NCBI RefSeq assembly: GCF_000715075.1
Contig: NC_134102.1
Location: forward strand, 94,443,766-94,507,765
DNA length: 64,000 bases
Direction: 5' to 3'
Origin: Nicotiana tabacum
Lineage: Eukaryota; Streptophyta; Magnoliopsida; Solanales; Solanaceae
This document shows, in pieces, positions 62,010-64,000 of the stretch. The notes below the pieces were generated by a model that was not told the origin of the DNA, did no database searches, and saw only the letters and a program-made list of their open reading frames with translations. A program made the position numbers and the translations under genes. Numbering within the stretch: the stretch's first letter is position 1; each line of letters opens with the position of its first letter.

Positions 62010-62569
62010 AGCGGCTAGCAGAACAAATATCATTTCAACAAACATACCTCGACTTGGATTCTTTTTTGGAGATGTTAAAATGTAATAATTGCTGGAAAAT
62101 TTTGAACCTTTTCCAAATAGAAATTCCTTCAATTTTTATATTAACCATTCGGATCTGAGGAGTGTTTAGCCCGTTTCTGATTTTGTATACATATGTCGTT
62201 TCTTGTTGTGAGTTTCTTCTGATCTTCTATGACCAGGTGCTCTTGACAATTTAGTTAACATGAGAAATGGGAATTGTTTTAGAAAGAGATAGGATAAGAA
62301 GGTATAGCAAATATATGCACGGTTCTTTTCTTTTAAGTTTTGGTGTTTCAGTATTTTTCAATACTTTTTAATTTATTTAGATGAAAAAAATATACAATTA
62401 ACTTTATGTAAAGGAAATTTTCTAGAAAATAACCAATAAAAATGGGATGATTGAATGTTTCTTTTTTGAAAAATCCGTGTGTTACAACATTTATTTTTAT
62501 ATTAATAAGGTTGCCAAGTGACTTGTTAATAGATTGTCGCTTGACTTGTTAATAACTTGCCACTTGGCT

Positions 62570-62843
62570 TAATGGCAAGCAAGGGCGGATTTAGGGGAGT
62601 GAAAGGGGGTTTGCCCCCTTCACCAAAAAATTATAGTATATATATAAAAGAAAAATCCGTTTTGTACATTTATATTTTATATTTGAATCTCCTTAACATT
62701 GCCCAAAAGCATAGCTCAGTGGTGAAGGGGGTTCAAAACCTCTGTAAGGTTGTTATTAGTCCCACTTACCACAATCTCTTTTAATATTTTAACTTTTTTT
62801 CTTTTTTAAACCCACTTAGTGAAAATCCTGTCTATGCCAATTA
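62570..62843. mobile_element. Possible MITE with imperfect inverted ends
   Basis: The left end tggcaagcaagggcggattt resembles the reverse of the right end (aaaatcctgtctatgcca), giving imperfect inverted ends of about 20 bases. The GGCGGATTTAGG-type terminus recalls short hAT-like repeats common in Solanaceae (from memory). A hairpin gtgaaaggggg/cccccttcac lies at about 62599-62625. No clear target duplication was found. Confidence 0.35.
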
Positions 62844-62862
62844 TATATGATAACTTTATTCC

Positions 62863-62865
<3 letters not shown>

Positions 62866-62922
<57 letters not shown>
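62866..62922. repeat. (AT)n microsatellite
   Basis: About 28 uninterrupted AT dinucleotides just after the possible MITE. Confidence 0.97.
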
Positions 62923-62924
<2 letters not shown>

Positions 62925-63233
62925 GCCGGCTATAGACAAAAAAACTCTGGATGCAGAATTTTCTCTCTTTGTTTGATCAATAACTGTAATTGAACAAACC
63001 ATTTGAATTGTAAAAAATAAAGACAATAATAGTGATGTGAAATACTAGAACGTCTATATATATATGTTGGATATAATTGTAAGGCTATTATATATTGGAT
63101 ATAATTGTAAATGTAATAACTATTTTCTTCAAAATAAATAAAAAAACTAATTATCGGCTATTTGCCTAGAGTTTACCCTGTTTGGGATTCTTGCCTTTAC
63201 ATCCTTTTTGATCAGCTTTGGATTCAAATTCTG

Positions 63234-64000
63234 TGTCACGACCCAATTTCATCTTAGGTCGCAATGGCGCCCAACACCATTGATAGGCAAGCCAATACTG
63301 ATTAAACTAATAGTTTCTCGTTTAAATAAATTACTAAATGGATAACATTTTCTCATTTGTTTAAAAGATTTAGAAATTTGTAAATGTGACATAATTAAAC
63401 GGAAGCAAACGAGTACAAATCGTAAACATGTAAATAAATCTAAATCACAAGTCTACCAGTGTGTGTACCAAGACCTTGTATCACAAGTATGTGGCCAATC
63501 TAGTAGAATATACAAAAGAACACTAGCCTACTCTCTGAAATGAAATAAACAGAAAAAAACATAAGGGAGGCTCCAACTGCTGCAGAACGGCTCAGAAGAC
63601 AGCTCACCGTGAAGTCTCGATATGGGGATCAACCTTGCGCACCTGACTGGTAACTAGATGCACCTTCCTCAAATTCTGTACAATTAAGTACAGAAGTGTA
63701 GCGTAAGTACATAAATAATATGTACCTAGTAAGTATCTAGTCTAACCTCGAAGAAGTAGTGACGAGGGGTCGACTCCGACACTAACTAGGGCCAATAACA
63801 TGCTAATATGAAATTCTAATTAAGCATGATATACAACAATAAGACTCAAAACAAGAAGTAACTGAACAAGTCTTCAAAAATATTTAAGAGCTTGAATCAC
63901 TTGCTTCCTTTAAAACATATGATCATACAAATAATGAATTTATACCGATTATGAAAGGAACTTTCAGTTCTATTATCACACACGAATACCACTGGGGATG
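63234..64000 (-). mobile_element. Gypsy LTR, cut by the right window edge
   Basis: Starts TGTCACGACCC with the typical near-terminal text ('ggcgcccaacaccattgatagg', 'gtagtgacgaggggtcgac' near 63755). It resembles S1 and S2 more than E3. The other end is outside the window. Confidence 0.85.

Larger units (their letters stand above)
62010..63233. other. Low-copy-looking AT-rich DNA
   Basis: No Gypsy module and no convincing gene. Apart from a possible MITE and an (AT)n run I see nothing assignable. It is the longest non-LTR stretch in the window. Confidence 0.6.

Noticed and set aside
62700..62750. tRNA gene or SINE head
   Set aside because: A-box-like and B-box-like words are only about 20 bases apart and no cloverleaf can be drawn.

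Overview
The window reads as gene-poor heterochromatin of a large dicot genome. The style of the LTR retrotransposons (LTR ends TGTAACGACCC... and ...GGGTCGTGACA, Tekay/Del-like chromodomain Gypsy polyproteins, tracts rich in CGCAGGTGCG) suggests Solanaceae, perhaps Nicotiana. That assignment is recollection plus inference. I found no host protein gene, rRNA gene or convincing tRNA gene. Almost every base from 1 to 62009 and from 63234 to 64000 can be assigned to Ty3/Gypsy LTR elements, mostly LTRs inserted into other LTRs.

Layout. 1-6550: three minus-strand LTR pieces in series. 6551-15161, resuming at 31066: an old plus-strand LTR split by two insertions. The first is solo LTR S1 (7042-12751, target duplication ACTTT), which holds solo LTR S2 (7602-10479, AGTGG). 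The second is element E1 (15162-31060, TCCAC). E1 has an 8.8 kb 5' LTR because it carries about 20 tandem copies of a 319-bp unit (16707-22934); its 3' LTR has one copy. The segment 26402-30442 of E1 is inverted. 31421-32045: microsatellites and unassigned AT-rich DNA. 32046-33868: LTR pieces. 33869-39824: plus-strand element A, with gag, pol and chromodomain remnants. 39825-49866: minus-strand element B, interrupted by solo LTR S3 (42243-45068, AATAC). A and B meet tail to tail at 39797-39851. 49867-51948: a plus-strand LTR, probably the rest of A's 3' LTR. 51949-52826 and 61810-62009: a minus LTR split by E3 (52827-61804, ATTAC), a complete LTR element with no gag or pol. 62010-63233: low-copy-looking DNA with a possible MITE and an (AT)n tract. 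63234-64000: the start of one more minus LTR.

How the parts relate. A, B and E1 are autonomous-type but dead: nonsense codons (mostly TAG at expected CAG), frameshifts, active-site changes and deletions. E3 keeps only what a passenger needs (LTRs, a primer site matching initiator tRNA-Met, a leader similar to those of A and B, a polypurine tract), so relatives of A and B could once have mobilised it. Well-preserved LTRs share an order in sense direction: a tract of short CGCR-NN-YGCG dyads, a splice-donor-like GGTAAGT, a second GAGGTAAGT, a subfamily-specific minisatellite able to form short hairpins, and the terminal region.

The most unusual items are the 319-bp array born inside one LTR, the dyad tracts, the hairpin minisatellites, the paired donor motifs and the E1 inversion. 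All coordinates were read by eye, so LTR-fragment borders without a target duplication may be off by tens of bases.
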